Positions 7,826 through 16,310 of a stretch of DNA of 64,000 nucleotides are shown in pieces. Made by a program: the position numbers and the translations under genes. Location of the stretch: positions 3,751,419 through 3,815,418 of the forward strand of contig NZ_CP053069.1 of assembly GCF_013003965.1 (NCBI RefSeq), written 5' to 3'. The notes beneath the pieces are model-generated. The model saw only the letters and a program-made list of their open reading frames with translations, was not told the origin of the DNA and ran no database searches. Within the stretch, counting starts at the first letter, position 1. The number at the start of each line of letters is the position of its first letter. Source of the DNA: Usitatibacter rugosus. GTDB taxonomy: Bacteria > Pseudomonadota > Gammaproteobacteria > Burkholderiales > Usitatibacteraceae.

Positions 7826-9238
7826 CAACGCTTCTCGCCTTTGACTTTCGCCGTACATCTCGCGGAAAGTCTTCCCCTCCGGCGCCGGCATGTCGCGCCC
7901 GCTCGTCCAGCCATCGAGGCCGGGCAGGCGATGGATCAGCTTCTCGCGTCCTCCCATCCAGGAGGCAACGCGCGCCGCCATCTTCGTGAGCGCCGCGTAG
8001 AGCTTCGGCCGCCTCGCCGCATAGCTCCACAGCGTGATGCCCGCGCGTTCGCTCCAGGGCCGGAGCTTCATGTCGAACTGCTTCTCGCGGAGCTTCCGCA
8101 TCAGGTCCGGCAACGGGATCTTCACCGGGCACACGACCGCGCATTCGCCGCAGAAGGTCGCGGCATTCGGCAGGTCGCCCGCGTTCTCGATGCCCACGTA
8201 CGTCGGCGTGAGCACCGAGCCCATCGGCCCCGGATAGACCCAGCCGTACGCGTGGCCGCCGACGTTCTGGTAGACGGGGCAATGGTTCATGCAAGCGCCG
8301 CAGCGGATGCAGCGCAGCATCTCCTGCATCTCGCCGCCGAGGAACTTCGAGCGGCCGGCGTCGACGAGCACGATGTGCATCTGCTCGGGGCCGTCGGTCT
8401 CGCCGGGCGCACGCACACCCGTAGTGAGCGTGAGGTAGTTGGCGATCGCCTGCCCGGTGGCCGAGCGCGGCAGCAGGCGGATCAGCGTCGCGAAATCCTC
8501 GAGCGTCGGGATCACCTTCTCGATGCCGGTGATCACGCAGTGGATCCGCGGCACGGTGGTGACGAGGTCGGCGTTGCCCTCGTTGGTGACGGTGAGCGTG
8601 GTCCCGGTCTCGGCGATGACGAAGTTCGACCCCGAGACGCCCATGTCGGCGGTGAGGAAGTGCTCGCGCAGCGCCTCGCGCGCCTCGCGCGTCATCGCGG
8701 CGATGTCGGTCAGGCGCGGCTTGTGGTGCGCGGCGTGGAAGAGGTCGGCCACCTCCTCCTTCGACTTGTGCACGGCCGGGGCCACGATGTGCGAGGGCGG
8801 CTCGTGCGCGAGCTGCAGGATGTATTCGCCGAGGTCGGTCTCGATCACCTGGATGCCCGCGGCCTCGAGCTTGTCGTTGAGGTTCACCTCTTCCGAGACC
8901 ATCGACTTCGACTTCGTCACTTTCTTCACGTTGTTGGCGCGAGCGATCTCCGCCACGATTGCGCACGCTTCCTCCGCGGTCTCGGCCCAGTGGACCTGGG
9001 CGCCACGGCGGGTCGCGTTGCGCTCGAACTCCACGAGGTACGCATCGAGGTTGGCGATCGTGCGGTCGCGCAGCTGTGCGGCGTGCGCGCGAACGGCTTC
9101 CCACGCGTCCACCTCGGCCACGGCACGGGCTCGCGCCTCGACGAACTTGCCCTTGAACTTGCGCAGGCTCTCCTGCAGCACCGGGTCCTGGAGCTTCATC
9201 GACGCCGACTGCTTGAAGAACATCGACTTCACTTGCAT
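7805..9238 (-). CDS. lutB: Lactate utilization iron-sulphur protein LutB
   Basis: This 477-residue protein has an N-terminal LUD domain (AIVAEIARANNVKKVTKSKS and FVIAETGTTLTVTNEG) followed by two ferredoxin-type [4Fe-4S] motifs: CIRCGACMNHCP at about residues 310-321 and CGECAVVCPVK at about 361-372. It is the electron-transfer subunit of the LutABC L-lactate oxidation system. The ATG at 9238 overlaps the lutA stop by one base (TGATG). The last residues (EALSTDKHG) are encoded by the tandem GTGTTTATCC repeat, so the natural C-terminus may have been replaced when the repeat arrived. Confidence 0.93.
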   Translation of the reverse strand: MQVKSMFFKQSASMKLQDPVLQESLRKFKGKFVEARARAVAEVDAWEAVRAHAAQLRDRTIANLDAYLVEFERNATRRGAQVHWAETAEEACAIVAEIARANNVKKVTKSKSMVSEEVNLNDKLEAAGIQVIETDLGEYILQLAHEPPSHIVAPAVHKSKEEVADLFHAAHHKPRLTDIAAMTREAREALREHFLTADMGVSGSNFVIAETGTTLTVTNEGNADLVTTVPRIHCVITGIEKVIPTLEDFATLIRLLPRSATGQAIANYLTLTTGVRAPGETDGPEQMHIVLVDAGRSKFLGGEMQEMLRCIRCGACMNHCPVYQNVGGHAYGWVYPGPMGSVLTPTYVGIENAGDLPNAATFCGECAVVCPVKIPLPDLMRKLREKQFDMKLRPWSERAGITLWSYAARRPKLYAALTKMAARVASWMGGREKLIHRLPGLDGWTSGRDMPAPEGKTFREMYGESQRREALSTDKHG

Positions 9239-9966
9239 CAGGAGGTCCCCTCGCCGGCCAGGACTTCCGCGAAGTGCATCACGCGGGTCGTCAGGTCGCC
9301 CTCGCGGCGCAGGCGCCCCTCGAGGTTGAGCAGGCATCCGAGGTCGCCGCCCACCAGCGTCTTCGCTCCGCTGGCGCGCACGCTCGCGCACTTGTTCTCG
9401 GCCATGCGCGTGGAGATGTCGCCCAGCTTCACGGAGAACGTGCCGCCGAAGCCGCAGCATTTCTCGCAATCGGGCATCTCGGCCACGCTCGCCCCGGCCA
9501 TCTGCAGCAGGTAGCGCGGCTGCATCTTCACGTCCAGCTCGCGCAACCCCGCGCAGCTGTCGTGGTAGGTCACCGTTTCGCCGTAGCGGCCCGGCACATC
9601 CGCGACCTTGAGCACGTTGATGAGGAAATCGGAGAGCTCGTACCACTTGGCGGCGAGTCTCTCGAACTCGGCTCTCTCGGGCGAGTCGCGGAAGAGGTCC
9701 TGCACGTAGTGGACCTTCACCTGTCCCGAGCACGAGCCGGAGGGCGCCACGATGTAGTCGCAGTCGCGGAATTCGGCGAGGACCTTCCTCGCGAGGTCGA
9801 TGGACGCTTCGCGCGCGCCCGAGTTGTATCCCGGCTGGCCGCAGCAGGTCTGCGCTTCGGGGACGACTACCTCGCAGCCCGCGTCGCGCAGGAGCTTCAA
9901 CGTCGCGAAGCCGATCCGGGGCCGCACGAGATCGACAAGACATGTGACGAATAGTCCAACTTTCAT
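9238..9966 (-). CDS. lutA: Lactate utilization iron-sulphur protein LutA
   Basis: This 242-residue protein has two cysteine-rich CCG domains (CCG at residues 41-43 and 170-172, the second as CCGFGG), as in YkgE/LutA and the glycolate oxidase/heterodisulfide reductase families. It is the first cistron of lutABC and oxidises L-lactate together with LutB and LutC. The ATG at 9966 lies 61 bp from the divergently read methionine synthase gene; a partial GGGGTCAGAC repeat sits between them. L-lactate is the expected substrate, though related hydroxy acids are possible given the adjacent TRAP system. Confidence 0.93.
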   Translation of the reverse strand: MKVGLFVTCLVDLVRPRIGFATLKLLRDAGCEVVVPEAQTCCGQPGYNSGAREASIDLARKVLAEFRDCDYIVAPSGSCSGQVKVHYVQDLFRDSPERAEFERLAAKWYELSDFLINVLKVADVPGRYGETVTYHDSCAGLRELDVKMQPRYLLQMAGASVAEMPDCEKCCGFGGTFSVKLGDISTRMAENKCASVRASGAKTLVGGDLGCLLNLEGRLRREGDLTTRVMHFAEVLAGEGTS

Positions 9967-9982
9967 GTCCTCATTATGAATG

Positions 9983-10009
9983 AATGGGGTCAGACTCCAT
10001 TGGAGTTAA
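9983..10009. repeat. Partial GGGGTCAGAC element
   Basis: GGGGTCAGACTCCATTGGAG lies in the 61-bp space between the divergent lutA and methionine-synthase genes. It shares the GGGTCAGA core with two long hairpins at 23971-24065 and 31292-31354 but lacks a full right arm, so it looks like a decayed or half copy. Only a short ACTCCA/TGGAGT dyad remains. Confidence 0.5.
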
Positions 10010-10027
10010 TCCATTACTATTTCGACC

Positions 10028-11056
10028 ATGCTCCTATTCCCGACCACCATCGCCGGCAGCCTGCCCAAGCCCAACTGGCTCGCCGAGCCGCTGAAGCTCT
10101 GGGCCCCCTGGAACCTCGAGGGCGAGCGCCTCGTCGTCGGCAAGCACGATGCCGTGCGCCTGGTCCTCAAGCTGCAGGAGGACGCCGGGATCGACATCGT
10201 CACGGACGGCGAGCAGACGCGCCGGCACTTCGTGAACGGCTACATGGAGCACCTGGACGGCATCGACTTCGACAATTTGAAGACGGTGCGCATCCGCAAC
10301 CGCTACGACGCCAACGTCCCGCGGGTGATCGGCCCGGTGACGCGCAAGCGCCCGGTCCACACCGAAGACGTGAAGTTCCTGCGCGCCAGCACGAAGAAGA
10401 AGATCAAGTTCACGCTGCCCGGCCCGATGACGATGGTCGACACGCTCTTCGACGAGTACTACGGCAGCCGCGAGAAGCTCGCGATGGCCTTCGCCGAGAT
10501 CCTGAACCAGGAGGCGAAGGAGCTTGCGGCCGCGGGCGCCGACTACGTGCAGTTCGACGAGCCCGCCTTCAACGTCTACTTCGACGAGGTGCGCGAGTGG
10601 GGTGTTGCGGCCCTCGAGCGCGCCCGCAAGGACGTGCCGACGAAGTGCGCGGTCCACATCTGCTACGGCTACGGCATCGAGGCCAACAACAAGTGGAAGG
10701 AGACGCTGGGCCACGAGTGGCGCCAGTACGAGAACACCTTCCCGCTGCTCGCCAAGTCCACGATCGACCAGGTCTCGCTGGAGTGCGCGAATTCGCACGT
10801 GCCCCTCGAGCTGATCGGCATGCTGCAGGGCAAGGATGTCCTGGTGGGTTCCATCGACGTCGCCTCGAACACGATCGAATCGGCCGAGGACGTGGCCAAG
10901 GTGATCCGCGCGGCCATGAAGCACGTGCCCGCCGATCGCATCTTCCCCTGCACCAACTGCGGCATGGTCCCGCTGGCGCGCGACGTCGCCGCCGGCAAGC
11001 TCGCGGCGCTGGCCGCCGGCGCAGCGCTCGTCCGCGCCGAGCTCGGCGGGAAGTGA
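10028..11056 (+). CDS. Cobalamin-independent methionine synthase, core (short) MetE type
   Basis: This 342-residue protein corresponds only to the C-terminal catalytic barrel of MetE (which is about 750 residues), i.e. the core-MetE group. The zinc ligands line up as His210 and Cys212 (AVHICYG), Glu252 (LECANSH) and Cys311 (CTNCGM). The FDEPAF motif near residue 177 is also present. Family members transfer a methyl group to homocysteine; core forms may use methylcobalamin or a corrinoid protein instead of folate. The ATG at 10028 lies after a short region with a GGGGTCAGAC repeat. Its stop overlaps the start of the next gene (GTGA). A homocysteine-forming MetY is 4 kb away. Confidence 0.88.
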   Translation: MLLFPTTIAGSLPKPNWLAEPLKLWAPWNLEGERLVVGKHDAVRLVLKLQEDAGIDIVTDGEQTRRHFVNGYMEHLDGIDFDNLKTVRIRNRYDANVPRVIGPVTRKRPVHTEDVKFLRASTKKKIKFTLPGPMTMVDTLFDEYYGSREKLAMAFAEILNQEAKELAAAGADYVQFDEPAFNVYFDEVREWGVAALERARKDVPTKCAVHICYGYGIEANNKWKETLGHEWRQYENTFPLLAKSTIDQVSLECANSHVPLELIGMLQGKDVLVGSIDVASNTIESAEDVAKVIRAAMKHVPADRIFPCTNCGMVPLARDVAAGKLAALAAGAALVRAELGGK

Positions 11057-13371
11057 CCGCCGTGGTGTCGCGCGCCCTCGCGGCGTTCGCGATCGCGCTG
11101 GGCGCGTGGCTGCCGGCCTTCGGCCAGACCTTCACCGGCGCCATGTCCGGCACGTGGTGGGACGCTTCGCGCAGTGGCGAGGGCCAGCTCATCACCTTCG
11201 AGACGCTCGGAACGCGCAACGTCGCCACCCTCGCGTTCTTCACCTACACGGCGGACGGAAGGGCCACCTGGCACTTCGGCAACGTCGACTACACGCCGGG
11301 GGCAACAAGTCTCTCGATTCCGCTGATCACCGGTGAAGGCCCGCGCTTCGGCTCCGGCTACAACTCGGGGGATTTCCGCACCTCGCCGGCCGGCACCGCG
11401 ACGCTCGAGTTCGTCTCGTGCACGCAGATGCGCATGCGGCATTCGGCGATGCCGGATGTGACGCTGCAACTCACACGCCTCGTGGGCCCGCTGGTCGGCG
11501 CGGCGTGTGGCGCGGCCGCACCCACCGGCGCCGTGACCGCGTTCGCGGGACAGCTCTCGGGCGGCTGGTTCAACGCCGGGCGCAACGGCGAGGGCCAATT
11601 CGTGATGTTCGAGTCGACGGCCGCGTCGAGCTCGGTGTTCCTCGCCTACTTCACTTATACCGCCGACGGCAGGCCGTCGTGGCTGGTGGGCAACGCGTTG
11701 TTCGCGACCGGTGCGCGCAGCGTCGTGATCCCGCTCATCACCGGTTCCGGCGCGCGCTTCGGCTCTGCGTTCCGGGCGACGGACGTGACGACCGCGCCCT
11801 CCGGCTCGATCACGCTCGAGTTCCAGGACTGCGGCAACCTGCGCTTCACGTACACGGGAACGCAGCCGCTCACGGTCGGCATGACGCGCCTCGTGGGGCC
11901 GTTGAACGGCATCGCGTGCACCGACAGCACCGGACCCTCGGCCACCGACACCGCGCTTCGCTTCCTGCTCACGCAGAACGGGCTCACCGGGAACGCGCGT
12001 GCGGGCCGGACGCTCCCCTCGATCGACGATCCGCTGCCGCAGCTCGGCAAGCTGCTCTTCTTCAGCAAGGCGCTGAGCAGCGCGCGCGACACGGCGTGCG
12101 CCTCATGCCATCACCCCGCGCTCGGCGGCAGCGATGCGCTCGCGGTCTCCATCGGATCGGGCGCCGTCTCGGCGGACGTGCTCGGCCCGGGGCGGCGGCT
12201 CGCGGGACCGGCGCGCGTCGGGCGTAACGCAAACTCCTTCTTCAATTCCGGCTTGTTCGACGCGGGCCTGTTCTGGGACTCGCGGATCGAGAGCCTGTCG
12301 AAGATCTCCGGACGCAACGGCTCGGGCAGCGGCATCCGCACGCCCGATTCGCCGCTGAGCGTCGCGGATCCGGCTGCCGGCCCGAACCTTCCCGCCGCGC
12401 AATCGCGCTTCCCGGTCGTGGGCGCGGCCGAGATGCTCGGCAACGGATTCCCCGGCATCACCAGCGATGCGGCGATCCGCAACCATCTCGCGGCGCGCAT
12501 CGGCAGCTACGGAACCGGCGCGGGCCAGCTCCCCGCGAGCACCTGGCTCGCGCGCTTCCGCACGGCGCTTGGCAGCCCGTCGGGCTCGGCCGAGCAGCTC
12601 ATCACCTTCGACCAGATCATGAATGCCATCGCGGAGTACGAGCGATCGGCCACGTTCGTGGAGTCCGCCTTCGCGCGCTACGTTCGCGGCGACAACGGCG
12701 CGATGACCGAGCAGGCCAAGCAGGGCGCGCTGCTGTTCTACCGGCCCGTCGCTTCGGGCGGTGCCAACTGCGTGCAATGCCATCGCGGCGACTTCATGAC
12801 CAACGAGCAGCATCACGCGCTCGGCTTCCCGCAGGTTGGGCCGGGCATGGGCGATGGCGCGAACGCCGTCGATGATTTCGGCCGCGGGCGGCAGACGAAT
12901 CTCGCGGACGACCGCTATCGCTATCGCACGCCCTCGCTGCTCAACGTGGAGGTGACCGCGCCGTACGGCCATGCCGGTTCTTACGCGACGATCGAGGAAG
13001 CCGTCGCGCACTACTTCACGCCGGATGCCTCCTCGCAGGCGGTCGTGAATGGGCGTACGTGGTGCCGGATCGCACCGTTCGATTCGGATCCAGGCTGCAA
13101 TGCGACTCAGGCGAGCGTCACGGCCAACTCGCAGGCGGCGATCGCGAAGCTGCGGGCCGACCAGGCGGCCAATGCAGCGACTTCGATGCCGGTCCTCGAT
13201 CCGACGCGCTTCGGTTCGAGCGCGATTGGAGACCTTTCCGCGTTTCTGAGGACGTTGACCGATCCGTGCCTCAAGGATCGGTCCTGCTACGGGAAGTGGA
13301 TTCCGCGGCCGGACGAGGCGCCGGATGGTCTGCAGCTCAATGCGACCGATTCTTCGGGGCGACCCTTCTAA
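11053..13371 (+). CDS. Di-haem cytochrome c peroxidase/MauG-like protein with two N-terminal repeat domains
   Basis: This is a 772-residue secreted protein. After a signal peptide (ALAAFAIALGAWLPAFGQ) come two homologous repeats of about 110 residues: SGTWWDASRSGEGQ...FFTYTADGRATWHFGN...LTRLVGPL, then SGGWFNAGRNGEGQ...YFTYTADGRPSWLVGN...MTRLVGPL. From about residue 310 a MauG/cytochrome-c-peroxidase module follows with two haem-binding CXXCH motifs at residues 349-353 (CASCH) and 573-577 (CVQCH). Canonical members are about 330-450 residues, so the repeats are an addition, perhaps for substrate or surface binding. I chose the GTG at 11053 that overlaps the preceding stop; GTG at 11065 is an alternative. 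It is likely periplasmic, and the oxidised substrate is unknown. Confidence 0.85.
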   Translation: MTAVVSRALAAFAIALGAWLPAFGQTFTGAMSGTWWDASRSGEGQLITFETLGTRNVATLAFFTYTADGRATWHFGNVDYTPGATSLSIPLITGEGPRFGSGYNSGDFRTSPAGTATLEFVSCTQMRMRHSAMPDVTLQLTRLVGPLVGAACGAAAPTGAVTAFAGQLSGGWFNAGRNGEGQFVMFESTAASSSVFLAYFTYTADGRPSWLVGNALFATGARSVVIPLITGSGARFGSAFRATDVTTAPSGSITLEFQDCGNLRFTYTGTQPLTVGMTRLVGPLNGIACTDSTGPSATDTALRFLLTQNGLTGNARAGRTLPSIDDPLPQLGKLLFFSKALSSARDTACASCHHPALGGSDALAVSIGSGAVSADVLGPGRRLAGPARVGRNANSFFNSGLFDAGLFWDSRIESLSKISGRNGSGSGIRTPDSPLSVADPAAGPNLPAAQSRFPVVGAAEMLGNGFPGITSDAAIRNHLAARIGSYGTGAGQLPASTWLARFRTALGSPSGSAEQLITFDQIMNAIAEYERSATFVESAFARYVRGDNGAMTEQAKQGALLFYRPVASGGANCVQCHRGDFMTNEQHHALGFPQVGPGMGDGANAVDDFGRGRQTNLADDRYRYRTPSLLNVEVTAPYGHAGSYATIEEAVAHYFTPDASSQAVVNGRTWCRIAPFDSDPGCNATQASVTANSQAAIAKLRADQAANAATSMPVLDPTRFGSSAIGDLSAFLRTLTDPCLKDRSCYGKWIPRPDEAPDGLQLNATDSSGRPF

Positions 13372-13385
13372 ACCTCCGAACACCT

Positions 13386-13591
13386 TGAGGGTGAGGGGGT
13401 GGTGGCTCTTTTTTTGTCGGCTCTGGACTTGGCGGACACGGGACTGCGTGATGCAGGCTTGTGTCGATGTCACTTGCGACGGGTGCGGGTGGGGCATTCG
13501 GGGTTGTTACATTCGGCCGCACTCCGACTCGACCGGTTCATTCCGCCAGTCCGCCGCCGAAAAAAAAGAGCCACCCACCCCCTACCCTCAC
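13386..13591 (+). repeat. Structured hairpin element, copy A
   Basis: A 206-bp element is bounded by long imperfect inverted arms: 5' GAGGGTGAGGGGGTGG, then TGGCTCTTTTTTT; 3' AAAAAAAAGAGCCACCC, then ACCCCCTACCCTC. A second inner stem pairs GGACTTGGCGGA (13425-13436) with TCCGCCAGTCC. It resembles copy B (13745-13952) read on the other strand, with a nearly identical 41-bp core at 13511-13551 that begins ATTCGGCCGCACTCCGACTC. It lies between convergent genes in a 632-bp gap. No open frame is supported in this gap, including 13592-13744 between the two copies, where I see nothing recognisable. It could be a structured RNA, a bidirectional terminator or a miniature mobile element. Confidence 0.7.
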
Positions 13592-13744
13592 AGCGCCGGA
13601 CACACAGAAAGCCGATCGCACCGTGATGGATTGCGGGAATCGGGATTGATGCGAGAGAACGGATCCGGACCTGCCACGCCGTCCGACGGGATGACGATCT
13701 CCGTGCCGGACGCGCGCCTGCGAGCCGAAAGGATCGCAGTGTCA

Positions 13745-13952
13745 GGAGGACACGGGGTCGCGTAGGTTCTTTTTCTCGGCGGAAGGACTGGCGGAATGAA
13801 CCGTTCGAGTCGGAGTGCGGCCGAATCCAGCAACGGTCGATGCCCCGCCTTCAACCGTCGCAAGTGACGTCAACGCAATGAAGCGTCCCGAAGTCCACGA
13901 ACCGCCATGTCCTGGAGCCGACGAAAAAGGACCTACCGACCCCGTGTCCTCC
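13745..13952 (-). repeat. Structured hairpin element, copy B (inverted relative to copy A)
   Basis: This 208-bp element is homologous to copy A but inverted. Its arms are GGAGGACACGGGGTCGCG and, at the far end, GACCCCGTGTCCTCC, followed inward by GTAGGTTCTTTTT and AAAAAGGACCTAC. The inner core matches copy A almost perfectly (one difference in 41 bp), and GTCACTTGCGACGG is also shared. The outer arms differ between copies, yet each copy pairs with itself, so the changes are compensatory. This favours selection on secondary structure. It lies 51 bp past the end of the leftward endopeptidase gene. Confidence 0.7.
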
Positions 13953-14003
13953 AGGGCGCGATCTACTTGGGGAATTTCGGCCGCGTGTCCGCAGCCGGAG
14001 GAA

Positions 14004-14942
14004 TCAACCCGGCGAGAGGGCCAGCTTGCCCGGGTTCTTCTCGAGCCACTTGCGAATGCGGTTCGCATCCCCGATCCGCGTGAGCTTGCCCCACGAGTCG
14101 AGCAGCACGATGACGATCGGCTGGTTCGCGATCATCGCGTGCATGACGAGGCACTTGCCGGCCTCGTTGATGTAGCCCGTCTTCGACAGGCCGATCTGCC
14201 AGTCGGAGGCGCGCACGAGGGCGTTGGTGTTCACGAAGCCGATCTTGCGCTTCGAGTTGGGCAGCGTGACGTCGAGCGCCGGCGTCGTGGAGTACTCGCG
14301 GATCAGCGGGTACGACGAGGCGGCCGAGACCAGCTTGGCGAGATCCTGCGGGCTGGAGACGTTGCCGGGATTCAAGCCCGACGAATCGACGAACGTGGTG
14401 TTGCCGAGGCCTAGCGCCTTGGCCTTGGCATTCATCGCATCGACGAACGCGGGCAGCCCGCCGGGATAGGAGCGGCCGAGCGCGGAGGCGGCGCGGTTGT
14501 CGGAGGCGACCAGCGCGATGCGCAGGAGGTCGTCGCGGCGGAAGTGCGTGCCCAGGGGCAGCTTCGACTTCGTGCCCTTCAGCGTGTCGATGTCGTCGTT
14601 CGAGAGCGCGATGGGCTCTTCGAGGTCGAGCTTGGAATCCAGCACGATCATCGCCGTCATCAGCTTCGTGATCGAGGCGATGGGATGGGCTTCGTCGGCG
14701 TTCTTCGAATAGAGGGTGCGGCCGGTCTGCGGATCGAACACCATGACGGCGGAGGATGCGAGGTTCGGCTCGCCTTCGGCCGTGAGCTCGGCCTTGAGGG
14801 CGCTGGCCTTCACGGCGCGCGTCTTCGCGACGGCCGGCTTGTCGGCGGCAGCGGCGGCGCCCAGGGAAACGAGGGCCGCGGTGAGCAAGGCGATGAGTCT
14901 GGTCACGTTAGTAAGCGCTTCTACCAAGAGAGACGACACCAT
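14004..14942 (-). CDS. pbpG: D-alanyl-D-alanine endopeptidase (PbpG/PBP7-like)
   Basis: This 312-residue serine DD-peptidase of the S11 family cuts peptide cross-links in periplasmic murein. The three penicillin-binding motifs are present: Ser90-x-x-Lys93 (SITK), Ser147-Asp-Asn149 and Lys254-Thr-Gly256. A signal peptide (LIALLTAALVSLGAAAAA) precedes the catalytic domain. I use ATG 14942; GTG at 14906 would start right at the signal peptide and is a reasonable alternative because neither has a clear Shine-Dalgarno sequence. The overall sequence follows E. coli PBP7. It is divergent from metY and its stop faces the paired hairpin elements. Confidence 0.88.
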   Translation of the reverse strand: MVSSLLVEALTNVTRLIALLTAALVSLGAAAAADKPAVAKTRAVKASALKAELTAEGEPNLASSAVMVFDPQTGRTLYSKNADEAHPIASITKLMTAMIVLDSKLDLEEPIALSNDDIDTLKGTKSKLPLGTHFRRDDLLRIALVASDNRAASALGRSYPGGLPAFVDAMNAKAKALGLGNTTFVDSSGLNPGNVSSPQDLAKLVSAASSYPLIREYSTTPALDVTLPNSKRKIGFVNTNALVRASDWQIGLSKTGYINEAGKCLVMHAMIANQPIVIVLLDSWGKLTRIGDANRIRKWLEKNPGKLALSPG

Positions 14943-15009
14943 AGCGCAGGCAAGGGCATCATGACAAGATAATAACCGTTGCAAGTGTGACTTCCAAGTT
15001 CCTGAATTT

Positions 15010-16308
15010 ATGGCCCATTTCGGACCAAAAACGCCCCATCCCGACACCCTCGCGGTCCACGCCGGCCAATCCCCGGATCCGGCGACGGGCGCGCGCGCCG
15101 TTCCGATCTACCAGACGGCCTCTTTTGTGTTCCCGGACGCCGACACCGCGGCCGCCCTTTTCAACATGGAACAGCCCGGGCACGTCTATTCCCGGCTCTC
15201 CAATCCGACCGTTTCGGCCTTCGAGGAGCGGATCGCCGCCCTGGAAGGGGGGGTCGGGGCGATCGCCACCTCGAGCGGGCAGGCGGCGCTGCACCTGGCC
15301 ATCGCCACCCTGATGGGCCAGGGCGGGCACATCGTCGCCTCGGCCAGCCTCTATGGCGGCTCCCACAACCTGCTCACCTACACCCTGCCCCGCTTCGGGA
15401 TCTCGACCACCTTCGTCTCTTCCCGGGACCCGGCCGACTGGCGGCGCGCGATCCGGCCGGAAACACGGCTGCTGTTCGGCGAATCGGTGGGCAACCCGTC
15501 GGTGGACGTGCTCGACATCCCCGCCCTCGGCGAGCTGGCCCGCGCCCAGGGCCTGCCGCTGCTGGTGGATGCCACCGTCACCACGCCGTACCTCGGCCGC
15601 GCCCTCGACATGGGGGCGCACCTCGTCGTGCACTCCGCGACCAAATTCCTTTCCGGCCACGGCGTGGTGATCGGCGGCGTGCTCGTGGACGGCGGGCGCT
15701 TCGATTGGGACGCGGGCGGGCGCTTTCCGACGCTTTCCGAGCCCTACGCCGGCTTCCACGGCATGGTGTTCACCGAGGAATCGCCGGCCACGGCCTTCCT
15801 GCTGCGCGCCCGGCGCGAAGGCCTGCGCGACTTCGGCGCCTGCATGGCGCCGATGACGGCCTTCCAGATCCTTCAAGGCATCGAGACGCTGCACCTGCGC
15901 ATGCCTCGGCACGTGCAGACGACGGCCCGCATCGTCGATTTCCTCGCCACGCACGAGGCGGTGGAAGCCGTGCACCACCCGGACCAGCCGGAGCATCCGG
16001 ACCACGCGCTCGCGAAGCGCCTCTACCCGCAGGGGTGCAGCGCCATCCTTTCCTTCGAGCTGAAGGGTGGGCGCGAGGCGGGCCAGCGGTTCATCGAGCG
16101 GCTGACGCTCTTCTCGCACCTGGCGAACATCGGGGATGCGAAGTCCCTGGTGATCCATCCCGCGAGCACGACGCACTTCCGCATGGACGACGCCGCGCTC
16201 GCCGCGGCGGGCATCACGCCGGGGACGGTGCGGCTTTCGATGGGGCTGGAGCATCCGGAAGACCTGATCGAGGACCTTGCCCGCGCGCTGCGCGCGACGC
16301 GGAAGTAG
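15010..16308 (+). CDS. metY: O-acetylhomoserine sulfhydrylase (MetY; Cys/Met metabolism PLP enzyme)
   Basis: This 432-residue PLP enzyme of the Cys/Met-metabolism family forms homocysteine from O-acetylhomoserine and sulphide. The PLP-binding lysine is Lys212 in HSATKFLSGHG. Other family marks are YSRLSNPTVSAFEERIAALE, SSGQAALHLAIATL and the C-terminal TLFSHLANIGDAKSLVIHPASTTH. Length and the FSHLANIGDAKSL segment fit MetY rather than MetB. The start at 15010 is the first ATG after a divergent promoter region. A short alpha/beta hydrolase follows 2 bp after its stop, so they are probably co-transcribed. Confidence 0.92.
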   Translation: MAHFGPKTPHPDTLAVHAGQSPDPATGARAVPIYQTASFVFPDADTAAALFNMEQPGHVYSRLSNPTVSAFEERIAALEGGVGAIATSSGQAALHLAIATLMGQGGHIVASASLYGGSHNLLTYTLPRFGISTTFVSSRDPADWRRAIRPETRLLFGESVGNPSVDVLDIPALGELARAQGLPLLVDATVTTPYLGRALDMGAHLVVHSATKFLSGHGVVIGGVLVDGGRFDWDAGGRFPTLSEPYAGFHGMVFTEESPATAFLLRARREGLRDFGACMAPMTAFQILQGIETLHLRMPRHVQTTARIVDFLATHEAVEAVHHPDQPEHPDHALAKRLYPQGCSAILSFELKGGREAGQRFIERLTLFSHLANIGDAKSLVIHPASTTHFRMDDAALAAAGITPGTVRLSMGLEHPEDLIEDLARALRATRK

Positions 16309-16310
16309 GC

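Noticed and set aside
13592-13744. A small gene between the two hairpin elements
   Set aside because: No start with ribosome-binding site and no plausible coding pattern was found.
14943-15009. SAM or SAH riboswitch upstream of metY
   Set aside because: Only 67 bp lie between divergent genes and no matching structure was seen.
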